Below, in pieces: positions 10,256-18,560 of a DNA stretch of 64,000 nt. Both the position numbers and the translations under genes were made by a program. Source of the DNA: CAZLYK01 sp964563495 (lineage in GTDB: Bacteria > Acidobacteriota > Blastocatellia > RBC074); contig CAZLYK010000003.1 in the NCBI GenBank assembly GCA_964563495.1, forward strand, positions 17,103 to 81,102. The letters are read 5' to 3'. The first letter of the stretch is position 1, and each line of letters opens with the position of its first letter. Under the pieces are notes generated by a model. That model did no database searches. It was not told where the DNA came from and saw nothing but the letters and a program-made list of their open reading frames with translations.

Positions 10256-11434
10256 ATGTTTAAAGAAGCAACCGTCAGACAATTGAAGAGAGAGGAATTT
10301 CAGCGCGAGCTCGGGCGTTATGGCGGGATCGTTCCCGGACCGCTGGTGATCTGCATTGGCGGAATTCACGGCAACGAACCGGCCGGCGCGCGGGCGTTGC
10401 AAAACGTGCTGGCGGATCTCCAGGCGGCCAGGCCGGCTTTCAACGGTGAGTTTGTGGCGCTGGCGGGAAATCTGGGGGCGCTCAATCAGGAGACCCGTTA
10501 TCTGCTTCGCGATCTAAATCGCATGTGGTTACCCGACCAGGTCGAGCGGCTCAAATCCGAATCGTTGAGCGGTTCCGAAGAAGCCGAATACCTGGAACAG
10601 CGAGAATTGCTGGCGGCGATCGAATCGGTGATTGCCGGTCGAACGGGTAATCTGATCTTTCTTGATCTGCACACGACATCGTCGGACGGGGCCCCCTTTG
10701 CGCTGATCAGCGACACGCTGGTCAACCGGCATCTGGCCATGAGGCTCGGCGTGCCGATCATCCTTGGCCTGGAAGAGAACATAGAGGGGACGATCCTCAA
10801 TTACATCAACGAGCTCGGATTTGCGGCGATCGGGTTTGAGGCCGGCCAGCACCAGGCGCCGTCGTCGGTCAAACATCACGAAGCCGTGATCTGGCTGGCC
10901 CTGGTCGAAGCCGGATGTCTCGCCCCGCAGCGGGCTCCGGAGCCGGCGGCTTTAAGGTCCGGCTTGAAAAAAGCCGTCAACCGGATCCCCCGGGTCATGG
11001 AGGTTCGTTATCGACACGCGATTCAGGAATCCGATCAATTTGTTATGCGGCCGGGGTTCACCAATTTTCATCCGGTCGAAAAATCGCAACCGCTGGCAAG
11101 CGACCATCTGGGCGAGGTGAGGTCCCCGGAGGATGGATTGCTGTTTATGCCGCTCTACCAGAAATTGGGTGAGGACGGCTTTTTCCTGGTCCGTCAGGTC
11201 AACACCTTCTGGCTGAAAGTTTCTGAATACATGCGGCGGCTCAAATTTGACCGGGTCGTGCCGTTTTTACCCGGCGTCGATTATCTGCCCGGGCGGCGTG
11301 ACGCCCTGGTCATCGACACACGGATCGCCCGCTGGTTTGTCATTGAAATTTGCCATCTGCTCGGTTTCCGCAAACACTCTCAAGTCGAGGGAAGGCTGGT
11401 AGTCAGCCGCAGACGGCAATCTCCCGAAGATTAA
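10256..11434 (+). CDS. Succinylglutamate desuccinylase/aspartoacylase family protein
   Basis: A 392-aa zinc carboxypeptidase-fold deacylase of the AstE/AspA family. GGIHGNEPAG supplies a zinc His and Glu, RDLNRMW matches the substrate-carboxylate Arg motif, and DLHTTSSDG supplies the second zinc His. A catalytic Glu candidate lies in GFEAGQH. The C-terminal 150 residues form an extra domain. It lies 22 bp from the upstream and 22 bp from the downstream gene, so it is part of the hyp operon. Its substrate, presumably an N-acyl amino acid, cannot be read from the sequence. Confidence 0.8.
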   Translation: MFKEATVRQLKREEFQRELGRYGGIVPGPLVICIGGIHGNEPAGARALQNVLADLQAARPAFNGEFVALAGNLGALNQETRYLLRDLNRMWLPDQVERLKSESLSGSEEAEYLEQRELLAAIESVIAGRTGNLIFLDLHTTSSDGAPFALISDTLVNRHLAMRLGVPIILGLEENIEGTILNYINELGFAAIGFEAGQHQAPSSVKHHEAVIWLALVEAGCLAPQRAPEPAALRSGLKKAVNRIPRVMEVRYRHAIQESDQFVMRPGFTNFHPVEKSQPLASDHLGEVRSPEDGLLFMPLYQKLGEDGFFLVRQVNTFWLKVSEYMRRLKFDRVVPFLPGVDYLPGRRDALVIDTRIARWFVIEICHLLGFRKHSQVEGRLVVSRRRQSPED

Positions 11435-11456
11435 GGAAACGGAGGCATTCATATTT

Positions 11457-13094
11457 ATGTTACCGATACGAAAAATAGCCGATCAGCTCAACCTCTCGGA
11501 TGACCATCTGGTCTATTACGGTGAGCATACGGCCAAGTTGAAATTGGATCTGCTGGACGAATCAAGGAAGCCGAATCGCGGGAAGTTGATTATGGTCACG
11601 GCGATTACCCCGACCAGCCATGGTGAAGGGAAGACGGTGGTCTCGATTGGGTTGGCGCAGGCTATCACGCGCTGCGGCAAGACGGCGCTGGCGACGCTGC
11701 GCGAGCCTTCACTCGGGCCGGTCTTCGGTTTGAAAGGCGGCGCGACCGGTGGCGGTAAGGCGCAGGTGCTGCCGGCCGAGAAGATCAATCTGCATTTCAC
11801 CGGAGATTTTCACGCGATCACGTCGGCTCATAACCTGCTGGCCGCAGTGATCGACTCACACTTACACCACGGCAACGAATTACGATTCGATGTCGACAAC
11901 GTCTTCTGGCCGCGAGCCATGGATATGAACGACCGGGCACTGAGACATATCATCGTCGGGCTTGGCGGGAAGATGAACGGAGTGCCGCGCGAGACCGGGT
12001 TCGTGATCACCGCCGCTTCGGAGGTCATGGCGATTATGGGCCTGGCCAAATCGCGTCATGATTTGCGGCGGCGGCTCGACGAGATAGTGGTCGGTTTCAA
12101 CCTCGACGGCCAGCCGATACGCGCTCGCGATCTGCACATCACCGGCGCCTTGATGGTCCTGCTCAATGAGGCGATCATGCCCAACCTGGCGCAGACCACC
12201 GAAGGCACACCGGCGCTTGTCCACACCGGCCCGTTTGCCAACATCGCGCACGGGACGAGCAGCGTTATCTCCCAGATGATGGCCATGAGGCTCGCCGATT
12301 ACGTCGTCAACGAATCGGGTTTCGGCGCGGAACTGGGGGCGGAGAAATATTTCGATATAGTCATGCCGCATTCGGGCCTCAAGCCCTCGGCCGCGGTTCT
12401 GATCGCCACCGTCCGCGCGCTGGCTTCGCACGGCTCGACGCCGGATAATCCCAGCGAGGTGAGTGCCGCAGCGGTGCAGAGGGGGTTGGCCAACCTGGCC
12501 AAGCACCTGGAAAACCTCCGCAAATACAAAGTCCCCGTGGTCGTCGCGATCAATCGCTTCAACACGGATACCGATGATCAGATTGAAGTGATTCGCGGCT
12601 TCTGCCGTGAAGCGAGGGTCGAATCGGCAGTCGTAGAGGTCTATAATCAAGGCGGCGAGGGGGCGATCGAACTGGCTGAAAAGGTCATGGCGATCGCTGA
12701 AAAAAGCCGCCCGGAAGAGGTCACGCCGATCTATCATTCGGACATGAGCCTGGAAGAGAAGATCGGACGGGTAGCCACGGAGATCTACGGCGCCAGCGGC
12801 GTTAACATCGAGTCTGAAGCGCGCAAGAAGCTGAAGAAGTTCGCCTCGCTCGGGTTCGGTCACTATCCGATCTGCATGGCCAAGACCCAGTCGTCTTTGA
12901 CCGACAATCCGAAGCTGCTCGGCGCTCCATCCGGATGGACACTGACCGTCTCGGACGCCCATCTTTCGGCCGGGGCCGGCTTCGTCGTCGTCGTCGCCGG
13001 ATCGATGATGTTGATGCCGGGGCTGCCAAAAGTGCCCCAGGCCGGCAAATTGGACGTCGACGGGCACGGCGCGATTACCGGGATGAATTACTGA
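11457..13094 (+). CDS. fhs: Formate-tetrahydrofolate ligase
   Basis: ATP-dependent synthesis of 10-formyl-tetrahydrofolate from formate; 545 aa, typical length. Conserved features are TPTSHGEGKT (phosphate loop), REPSLGPVFG and KGGATGGGKAQV, INLHFTGDFHAI and the late GHYPICMAKTQ and DAHLSAGAGF segments. It is embedded between the deacylase and hypC with gaps of 22 and 34 bp. Since formyl-THF is the substrate of the aerobic CO-ligand enzyme HypX in other bacteria, the placement suggests a role in hydrogenase cofactor assembly. No hypX is in this window, so this stays an inference. Confidence 0.95.
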   Translation: MLPIRKIADQLNLSDDHLVYYGEHTAKLKLDLLDESRKPNRGKLIMVTAITPTSHGEGKTVVSIGLAQAITRCGKTALATLREPSLGPVFGLKGGATGGGKAQVLPAEKINLHFTGDFHAITSAHNLLAAVIDSHLHHGNELRFDVDNVFWPRAMDMNDRALRHIIVGLGGKMNGVPRETGFVITAASEVMAIMGLAKSRHDLRRRLDEIVVGFNLDGQPIRARDLHITGALMVLLNEAIMPNLAQTTEGTPALVHTGPFANIAHGTSSVISQMMAMRLADYVVNESGFGAELGAEKYFDIVMPHSGLKPSAAVLIATVRALASHGSTPDNPSEVSAAAVQRGLANLAKHLENLRKYKVPVVVAINRFNTDTDDQIEVIRGFCREARVESAVVEVYNQGGEGAIELAEKVMAIAEKSRPEEVTPIYHSDMSLEEKIGRVATEIYGASGVNIESEARKKLKKFASLGFGHYPICMAKTQSSLTDNPKLLGAPSGWTLTVSDAHLSAGAGFVVVVAGSMMLMPGLPKVPQAGKLDVDGHGAITGMNY

Positions 13095-13128
13095 CCGATC
13101 TGTTTTCGTTATCGTAGGAGCAACTCTT

Positions 13129-13380
13129 ATGTGTCTTGCTGTTCCGGGAAACGTCGTCAGCATAGAGGGCGAGGACCTGCTCCGCCACGGTAAGGTAAAT
13201 TTCGGCGGCATCGTCAAGCACGTCAATTTGAGCTACGTGCCGGAAGCGAAGATCGGCGATTACGTGATCGTGCATGTCGGTTTTGCGATCAGTATCGTCG
13301 ATCAGGCGGAAGCCGAACAGGTCTTCGAATTCCTGCGCTCGCTCGATGAGCTGTCTGAGCTTGAAGGGGAACCGCGATGA
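13129..13380 (+). CDS. hypC: Hydrogenase assembly chaperone HypC
   Basis: An 83-aa OB-fold chaperone. The MCLAVPG start leaves Cys2 exposed after Met removal, which binds the Fe(CN)2CO unit with HypD and the immature large subunit. The stop overlaps the hypD start by 4 bp (ATGA). A GTAGGAGCAAC ribosome-binding region precedes the ATG. Confidence 0.95.
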   Translation: MCLAVPGNVVSIEGEDLLRHGKVNFGGIVKHVNLSYVPEAKIGDYVIVHVGFAISIVDQAEAEQVFEFLRSLDELSELEGEPR

Positions 13381-14480
13381 AGTTCATCGACGAATACCGC
13401 GACGCCGAATCTGCTCAGACCTGCGCCGAAGCCATTGCCGGACTGATCACCCGGCCCTGGACGCTCATGGAGGTCTGCGGCGGTCAGACGCATTCGATCG
13501 TCAAGTTCGGCATCGATGAGCTCCTCCCAGCTGAGTTGACGCTGGTCCACGGGCCCGGCTGTCCGGTCTGCGTGACCCCTCTCGAGCAGATCGATAAGGC
13601 GATCGAGATCGCTTCGCGCCCCGAAGTGATCTTCTGTTCCTTCGGCGACATGCTGCGCGTCCCCGGCAGCGAGAAGGATCTCTTCATGGTCAAGGCGGCA
13701 GGCGGGGATGTCCGCGTAGTCTATTCGCCGCTCGATTGTTTGAAGATCGCGCGCGAGAATCCCGGCAGGATCGTCGTCTTTTTCGCGGTCGGGTTCGAGA
13801 CCACGGCGCCGCCGAATGCGATGGTCGTATATCAGGCGCGCGAGCAGGGGATCGACAACTTTTCGATCCTCGTTTCACACGTCCTGGTCCCTCCGGCGAT
13901 GGAGGCGATCCTCTCTTCGCCGGGCAACCGCGTCCAGGGCTTTCTGGCCGCCGGCCACGTCTGCACGGTCATGGGCTATACCGAATATGAGCCGATCGCC
14001 GATAAGTACCGTGTGCCGATCGTCGTCACCGGGTTCGAGCCGCTCGATATATTGCAGGGCGTGCTCATGTGCGTCCGGCAGTTGGAGGAAGGGCGGGCAG
14101 AGGTCGAAAACCAGTATGCCCGTTCGGTCAGACGCGAAGGTAACCAGCACGCCCAGAAGGTGATCAATCAGGTTTTCCGGGTCTCACCCCGCAAATGGAG
14201 GGGGATCGGCGAGATCCCGCAAAGCGGCCTGACTTTGAGCGAAGACTATGCCGAATTCGACGCCGAGCGCAGGTTCGGATTGACCGGTTACACCGCCGAT
14301 GAGCCGTCCGAATGCATAAGCGGGTTGATCATGCAGGGCGTCAGGAAACCGCACGAATGCACGGCTTTCGGCTCACGGTGCACACCCGAAAAACCTCTCG
14401 GCGCGCCGATGGTCTCGAACGAAGGCGCCTGCGCCGCCTATTACCGATATCGACGGAACCTGGGAAATAGACAGGATTGA
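13377..14480 (+). CDS. hypD: Hydrogenase formation protein HypD
   Basis: Fe-S scaffold on which the Fe(CN)2CO group is built; 367 aa. Visible motifs are EVCGGQTHSI, HGPGCPVCVTP, CSFGDM, VGFETTAP and the C-terminal cluster cysteines in the ECISG, HECTAFG and GACAAYYRY region. The last residues (GNRQD-stop) come from a dispersed repeat arm beginning at 14465. The family normally ends near the Tyr-rich YYRY, so the tail is a short repeat-derived addition. Confidence 0.95.
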   Translation: MKFIDEYRDAESAQTCAEAIAGLITRPWTLMEVCGGQTHSIVKFGIDELLPAELTLVHGPGCPVCVTPLEQIDKAIEIASRPEVIFCSFGDMLRVPGSEKDLFMVKAAGGDVRVVYSPLDCLKIARENPGRIVVFFAVGFETTAPPNAMVVYQAREQGIDNFSILVSHVLVPPAMEAILSSPGNRVQGFLAAGHVCTVMGYTEYEPIADKYRVPIVVTGFEPLDILQGVLMCVRQLEEGRAEVENQYARSVRREGNQHAQKVINQVFRVSPRKWRGIGEIPQSGLTLSEDYAEFDAERRFGLTGYTADEPSECISGLIMQGVRKPHECTAFGSRCTPEKPLGAPMVSNEGACAAYYRYRRNLGNRQD

Positions 14481-14544
14481 CAGGATTTGACCAGACCTGA
14501 TCTTGTTCAGTCCTGCATCGATCCGGTTGATCATGTCTATTTTC
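14465..14544. repeat. Dispersed palindromic repeat, copy 3 (hypD/hypE)
   Basis: Begins AAATAGACAGGATTGACAGG and ends GATCATGTCTATTTTC. The left arm carries the hypD stop codon; the right arm ends about 16 bp before the hypE start. Confidence 0.85.
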
Positions 14545-14560
14545 TCGACGGGTCTTGATT

Positions 14561-15616
14561 ATGGCCGAAGATCTAGATTTCAACCTTTCGTGTCCGATCC
14601 CGATCGGGCAATACCCGCAGGTTTTGCTGGCTCACGGCGGGGGCGGCAAGCTCATGCATCAGTTGATCGAGCAAATGTTCGTCCCCGCCTTCGGCAATCC
14701 GTTGCTCGGCTCGCGCCACGACGGCGCGGTCCTGGAGATGAATGGCGCGAGACTGGCATTCACCACCGACTCTTATGTCGTCCGCCCGATCTTCTTTCCC
14801 GGCGGCGACATCGGCACGCTGGCGATCAACGGCACGGTCAACGACCTGGCCATGTGCGGAGCCCGGCCGCTCTATCTCAGCGCCGGCTTCATCCTGGAAG
14901 AAGGATTGCCGATGGAGTCGCTCTGGCGGATCGTGCAATCCATGCAGCGAGCGGCTGAAGAGGCCGGCGTACAGCTCGTCACCGGCGATACCAAGGTAGT
15001 CGATAAGGGCAAGGGAGACGGCATCTTCATCAACACGGCCGGCGTCGGCCTGATCGATCACGCACAGGTGATCGCGCCTGCGAGCGTCAGGGCCGGCGAC
15101 GCCGTCCTGCTGAGCGGTGATCTTGGCCGCCACGGCATCTCGATTATGGCCACGCGTGAAGGGCTGTCGTTTGAATCCGAGATCGAAAGCGATTGTGCGC
15201 CGCTCGCCGATCTGGTGCGCCGGATGATCGAGGCCGGGGTCGAGCTTCACTGCTTGCGGGATTTGACCAGAGGCGGTCTGGCCAGCGCCCTGGTCGAGAT
15301 CTCCGAGGTTTCGGGGCTCCAGATCAGGATAGACGAAAACGCTATCCCGGTCCGTGAAGATGTCCGTGGTGCCTGCGAGATCCTGGGTCTGGACCCGCTT
15401 TACCTGGCCAATGAGGGCAGATTCGTTGTCTTTCTTCCGGCCACCCACGCCGACCGGGCGTTGGCAATCCTGACCGCGCATCCGCTCGGTCAAAACGCCG
15501 CGCTCATCGGGCGCGCCGAGCAGGGCTCATCGAATCATGTCCTGATCAGAAGCTCGATCGGCGCCCTCCGGATCGTCGATATGTTCAGTGGAGAGCAACT
15601 GCCGAGAATTTGCTGA
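14561..15616 (+). CDS. hypE: Hydrogenase expression/formation protein HypE
   Basis: Dehydrates the HypF-donated carbamoyl group on its C-terminal cysteine to thiocyanate, the CN donor for the active site; 351 aa. The PurM-like N-terminal region has HGGGGKLMHQL and TDSYVV, followed by GTVNDLAMCG. The protein ends exactly in PRIC, the obligatory modified Cys. The start at 14561 is just after the repeat. It closes the hydrogenase block; the next gene is on the opposite strand. Confidence 0.95.
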   Translation: MAEDLDFNLSCPIPIGQYPQVLLAHGGGGKLMHQLIEQMFVPAFGNPLLGSRHDGAVLEMNGARLAFTTDSYVVRPIFFPGGDIGTLAINGTVNDLAMCGARPLYLSAGFILEEGLPMESLWRIVQSMQRAAEEAGVQLVTGDTKVVDKGKGDGIFINTAGVGLIDHAQVIAPASVRAGDAVLLSGDLGRHGISIMATREGLSFESEIESDCAPLADLVRRMIEAGVELHCLRDLTRGGLASALVEISEVSGLQIRIDENAIPVREDVRGACEILGLDPLYLANEGRFVVFLPATHADRALAILTAHPLGQNAALIGRAEQGSSNHVLIRSSIGALRIVDMFSGEQLPRIC

Positions 15617-15636
15617 ACTAATCCGCTCAACCCTGC

Positions 15637-15990
15637 CTACCTCTTCTTCGCTATCGCCTGCCCGGTGAATGCGCTCGCGTGCGCTTCATACTTCTCCTGC
15701 AAACTGGAACAGACCAGATCGCATAGCTCGAAGATCGATTCGTCAGCGATCGAATAATAGACCGTATTGCCTTCCTGTCGACGCCCAACCAGCCCGGCAT
15801 CCTGCAAAATGCGCAAATGCTTGCTCACATTCGGCTGCGTCGATTCCACCTCGGCTGCAATCGAATTGACACTCATCCCTCCGCCTTCCAATACCTGCAG
15901 TATTCGCAGCCTCATCGGATCCGAAAGCACCTTGAACCGAGCCGCCACCAATTGCAACGCCTCCATCGTCTTGATCAACTGCCTCTTCAC
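15637..15990 (-). CDS. ArsR-family transcriptional regulator
   Basis: A 117-aa winged-helix repressor: FKVLSDPMRLRIL opens the domain, and the recognition helix is in STQPNVSKHLRIL with the wing in EGNTVYYS. Cys90 and Cys94 (ELCDLVC) lie on the predicted C-terminal helix and could bind metal or react with persulfide or other thiol species. There is no Cys near residue 41, so it is not a canonical SqrR/BigR pair. It is divergent from DUF302 and separated by a region with nested palindromes, so autoregulation and control of the sulfur/metal island are likely. Confidence 0.9.
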   Translation of the reverse strand: MKRQLIKTMEALQLVAARFKVLSDPMRLRILQVLEGGGMSVNSIAAEVESTQPNVSKHLRILQDAGLVGRRQEGNTVYYSIADESIFELCDLVCSSLQEKYEAHASAFTGQAIAKKR

Positions 15991-16021
15991 TCTTTCGATC
16001 TTCCCTTTCTTTAAGATGGTG

Positions 16022-16063
16022 CTTGACTATATGATTCTATAGTTATATAGTAATTAAGTCAAG
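16022..16063. promoter_or_regulatory. Nested palindrome, probable ArsR operator
   Basis: CTTGACT at 16022-16028 is matched by AGTCAAG at 16057-16063, and inside it CTATAT (16027) is matched by ATATAG (16045). This AT-rich dyad lies about 30-75 bp upstream of the arsR start, the usual location and style for an ArsR operator. Assignment is inferred from position and symmetry. Confidence 0.55.
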
Positions 16064-16120
16064 AGAGACAAAAATAATTGATTCCGGCAAACGGAATTTT
16101 TTCGTGGTGGTGGTGAGAGG

Positions 16121-16136
16121 TGGCATAGGACGTGCA
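16121..16136 (+). promoter_or_regulatory. Candidate sigma54 promoter for DUF302 gene
   Basis: TGGCATAGGACGTGCA has GG (16122-16123) and GC (16134-16135) separated by exactly 10 bp; one mismatch (G for T) in the -12 TTGC element. Predicted transcription start is near 16147, 86 bp before the DUF302 ATG. Weakest of the five sigma54-like sites in the window. Confidence 0.5.
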
Positions 16137-16232
16137 GTTAACTGAGATAAATTACCGGCGTTGATGGTCTTTGAACATGAGGCGTAGCGAGCGAAATCAT
16201 AAAATTCGCTGATGATTGAGAGGAATAAAGAT

Positions 16233-16652
16233 ATGAAGCAAGGAACGGGAAAGCAGAGTGTACGTGACATGGGCTATGGGATGAGCCGGGAGTTGGACAT
16301 TTCATTTGCCCAGGCGGTTGAACGCACGAAGGAGGCGCTCAAGGCCGAGGGATTCGGCGTGCTGTTTGAAATCGACATGAGGGAGAAGATGAAGGAGAAG
16401 CTGGGGCTGGATTTTCGCAACTATATTATTTTGGGGGCGTGCAATCCGCCGATTGCGTATCAGGCGTTGCAGGAGGAGATCGGTTTGGGTTTGTTGCTGC
16501 CGTGCAATGTAGTGGTGTACGAAGAGGGTGGTAGATCTGTGGTTGCGGTGATCGATGCCGAGAAGATGATGTCGATCGTGGGTAACCCCAAGCTGGGGAC
16601 AGCCGCCGCGCAGGTCAACGAGAAACTTGATCGGGCTCTGGCCAGTCTATAA
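16233..16652 (+). CDS. DUF302 domain-containing protein
   Basis: A 139-aa soluble DUF302 protein: ISFAQAVERTKEALKAEGFGVLFEID, a central LGACNPP motif, LLPCNVVVYEE and a Val/Ala-rich C-terminal helix. The biochemical role of this family is not established; genes for it often lie near sulfur-oxidation and sulfurtransferase functions. The ATG at 16233 has an AGGAATAAAG ribosome-binding region; an ATG at 16212 is less likely. A DUF2892 gene follows 28 bp later. Confidence 0.88.
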   Translation: MKQGTGKQSVRDMGYGMSRELDISFAQAVERTKEALKAEGFGVLFEIDMREKMKEKLGLDFRNYIILGACNPPIAYQALQEEIGLGLLLPCNVVVYEEGGRSVVAVIDAEKMMSIVGNPKLGTAAAQVNEKLDRALASL

Positions 16653-16680
16653 CTCAAATAAAATTTGAAAGGAGAAAGTC

Positions 16681-16890
16681 ATGACCGTTGAAAGGGCACT
16701 CAGGCTGATTGCGGGCACTTTTGTTTTGGCGTCTTTACTGTTGGGTATTTATCACAGCCCGAACTGGTTCTATTTCACCGGCTTTGTCGCCCTCAACCTA
16801 ATCCAGTCGGCCTTTACCAACTGGTGCCCGATGATGGCGTTCCTGCGTTGGATTGGGCTCAAGGATGAAGGGCAGCCGCGCCTGGTCTAA
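16681..16890 (+). CDS. DUF2892 small inner-membrane protein (YgaP-like)
   Basis: 69 aa with two hydrophobic segments (about 7-24 and 29-50) and the family motif NWCPMMAFLRWIGL. This is the membrane module found fused to rhodanese in E. coli YgaP and free-standing next to sulfur-handling genes. It has AAAGGAGAAAG at ideal distance upstream. Function is unknown; context suggests a sulfur-stress role. Confidence 0.85.
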   Translation: MTVERALRLIAGTFVLASLLLGIYHSPNWFYFTGFVALNLIQSAFTNWCPMMAFLRWIGLKDEGQPRLV

Positions 16891-16932
16891 AGACCGTTCT
16901 GCCTGTGAAATCTTCCCATTAAAGCGTGCGGG

Positions 16933-16973
16933 CGCCCAGGCGTTGGGTGATTTTTCGCAACGGTGCCTGGGCG
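16933..16973. repeat. Intergenic stem-loop
   Basis: CGCCCAGGC (16933) pairs with GCCTGGGCG (16965), extended by GTTG/CAAC. No T-run follows, so it is not a clear terminator. It ends about 42 bp upstream of the -24 element of the tolC sigma54 promoter and could be an activator site or the 3' structure of the DUF2892 transcript. Confidence 0.5.
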
Positions 16974-17014
16974 TCATAATTGGAATTTGTTCTATCTGAT
17001 CGCCTGATAATCTA

Positions 17015-17030
17015 TGGCATCTTTTTTGCG
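17015..17030 (+). promoter_or_regulatory. Sigma54 promoter upstream of the tolC-hlyD-RND genes
   Basis: TGGCATCTTTTTTGCG matches TGGCA at -24 and TTGC at -12, with GG and GC separated by exactly 10 bp. Predicted start is near 17041, 114 bp before the tolC ATG. Spacing and core bases are those required by RpoN holoenzyme. Confidence 0.7.
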
Positions 17031-17064
17031 TGATTGACCAAGATGACGAGTTGGAGTTTGGTTA

Positions 17065-17089
17065 AATCCTGCAAAGATCATGTCTATTC
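17065..17089. repeat. Dispersed repeat, copy 4 (right arm only)
   Basis: AATCCTGCAAAGATCATGTC followed by TATT, matching the right arm of the family. No left arm is visible, so this is a decayed copy in the tolC 5' leader. Confidence 0.6.
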
Positions 17090-17154
17090 TGCCTGTTGTC
17101 GGTCGTTTAATTAGGTGATGGATGGGAAATGAGGGCTAAAAAGGGACGAAAGCG

Positions 17155-18546
17155 ATGATAGCCAAAACCAGGAAGAATATTTCGATGGCGCTCGTAGTTT
17201 GGCTGTGTTTGTGGGGGACGGGATTTGGTTTGATGGCGGGTGCGCAGTCCCAGGGATCTGTCGGATCCGATGGTCTGAGATTGCCGGTGGCGGTGGAGAT
17301 AGCTTTGCGGGGTAATCCGCTGGTGCGGGCGAGCGCGTCGGGCCGGGAGATGGCGGATGCGCAATTGAGCGAGGAGAGATCCGCCCGTTTGCCGGTTTTA
17401 CAGTTCAGTGAAAATTTCATACGCAGTAACAATCCGGTCTTCGTTTTTGGCTCGCTCCTGGAGCAGGCCCGTTTCGGGGCGAGCAACTTCGCTCTGCCGG
17501 GGCTCAACAATCCGGATTCGCTGAGTAATTACCGGACGGCGCTGACTCTCAAGATGCCTGTCTTCGATCAATGGCGATCATCGACCCGGATCAACCAGGC
17601 GAAATTCTTGCAGCGGCAAGCCGAGGCTCAAACCGATCAGGTGCACCAGCAGCTTCGATACGAGGTTCTCAAGTCTTTTTACGGTGTCCTGCTGGCGGAG
17701 GCCGGAAAAGAGGTCGCCGACGAGGCTGTCAAGCTTGCTCAAGCCGATATCAAGCGGAGCCGCGATCGGATGGATGCGGGAGTTGCAGTGGCTTCGGATC
17801 TGCTCGCGGCGGAGGTGCAGTTGGCCGAATTCAGGCAGCAGCAGATTCAAGCCGAGGGAGAGATAGTGACCGCGAGAGCCGCGCTCAATACCGTCCTGGG
17901 ATTGCCGATCGAGACACCGCAAAAGATCGCCGGCGAGCTGGCCGAGAAGACCTTCAGCGTCAGTGTCCAGGATGAACTGATGGAAGAGGCATTGCGGCAT
18001 CGCCCGGATTATTCGCGTGCCGGGTTGGCTCTCAGTTCGAGCCGTGAGGGGGTGAGGGCCGCTCGCGGCGAGAACCTGCCGCGGTTCGACGTCTACACCA
18101 GTTTTGGGACGAGTGGGCGCAATCTATGGAGCGGGAGCGGGGATTATCTGGTCGGCGCCAGCCTGAGCTTCAATCTGCTGGATTTCGGGCGGTCGGCGCG
18201 GATCAACCGCGCGCGCGCGGCCGAGACCATGGCGATGAGCGAGCAGCAACATCTGGCCAACCAGATCCGGTTGGAGGTAGTTCGCGCCAATCAACAGTAC
18301 CTGACGGCACGTGAGCGGCTGGTCGTCGCCGGCCGCGTGATCAACCACGCGACCGAGGCCCTGCGGATCGTGCAGGATCGCTACAACGAGGGGCTGACCA
18401 CGATCACCGAAGTCCTGCGCGCTGAGACTGCTCTGGTTCGCGCTCGCCTCAACCTGCTCACAGCCCGTTACGATCATTATCTGGGCTATGCCGGTGTGTT
18501 GCTGGTGACCGGAAGACTGACCGATGTGCAACCGTTTGTTTCCTGA
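17155..18546 (+). CDS. TolC-family outer membrane efflux protein
   Basis: A 463-aa outer membrane channel component. A signal peptide spans about residues 9-32 (hydrophobic stretch ending in AGAQS). The body shows the duplicated helical-barrel pattern, with ALRGNPLVRA early and a second half beginning ALRHRPDYSRAG, plus RYNEGLTTITEVLRAE, which is characteristic of TolC/CusC proteins. It is followed 14 bp downstream by the adaptor gene, and the RND permease lies beyond a small membrane protein. A sigma54 promoter candidate lies upstream. Confidence 0.92.
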   Translation: MIAKTRKNISMALVVWLCLWGTGFGLMAGAQSQGSVGSDGLRLPVAVEIALRGNPLVRASASGREMADAQLSEERSARLPVLQFSENFIRSNNPVFVFGSLLEQARFGASNFALPGLNNPDSLSNYRTALTLKMPVFDQWRSSTRINQAKFLQRQAEAQTDQVHQQLRYEVLKSFYGVLLAEAGKEVADEAVKLAQADIKRSRDRMDAGVAVASDLLAAEVQLAEFRQQQIQAEGEIVTARAALNTVLGLPIETPQKIAGELAEKTFSVSVQDELMEEALRHRPDYSRAGLALSSSREGVRAARGENLPRFDVYTSFGTSGRNLWSGSGDYLVGASLSFNLLDFGRSARINRARAAETMAMSEQQHLANQIRLEVVRANQQYLTARERLVVAGRVINHATEALRIVQDRYNEGLTTITEVLRAETALVRARLNLLTARYDHYLGYAGVLLVTGRLTDVQPFVS

Positions 18547-18560
18547 GATCCGGATGGGGG

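Noticed and set aside
11880..13226. 448-codon open frame antisense to formate-THF ligase
   Set aside because: Entirely covered by fhs and the hypC start; a shadow of high-GC coding sequence.
16933..16973. Stem-loop after DUF2892 called as an intrinsic terminator
   Set aside because: The stem is good but no T-run follows, so it is listed only as a stem-loop.
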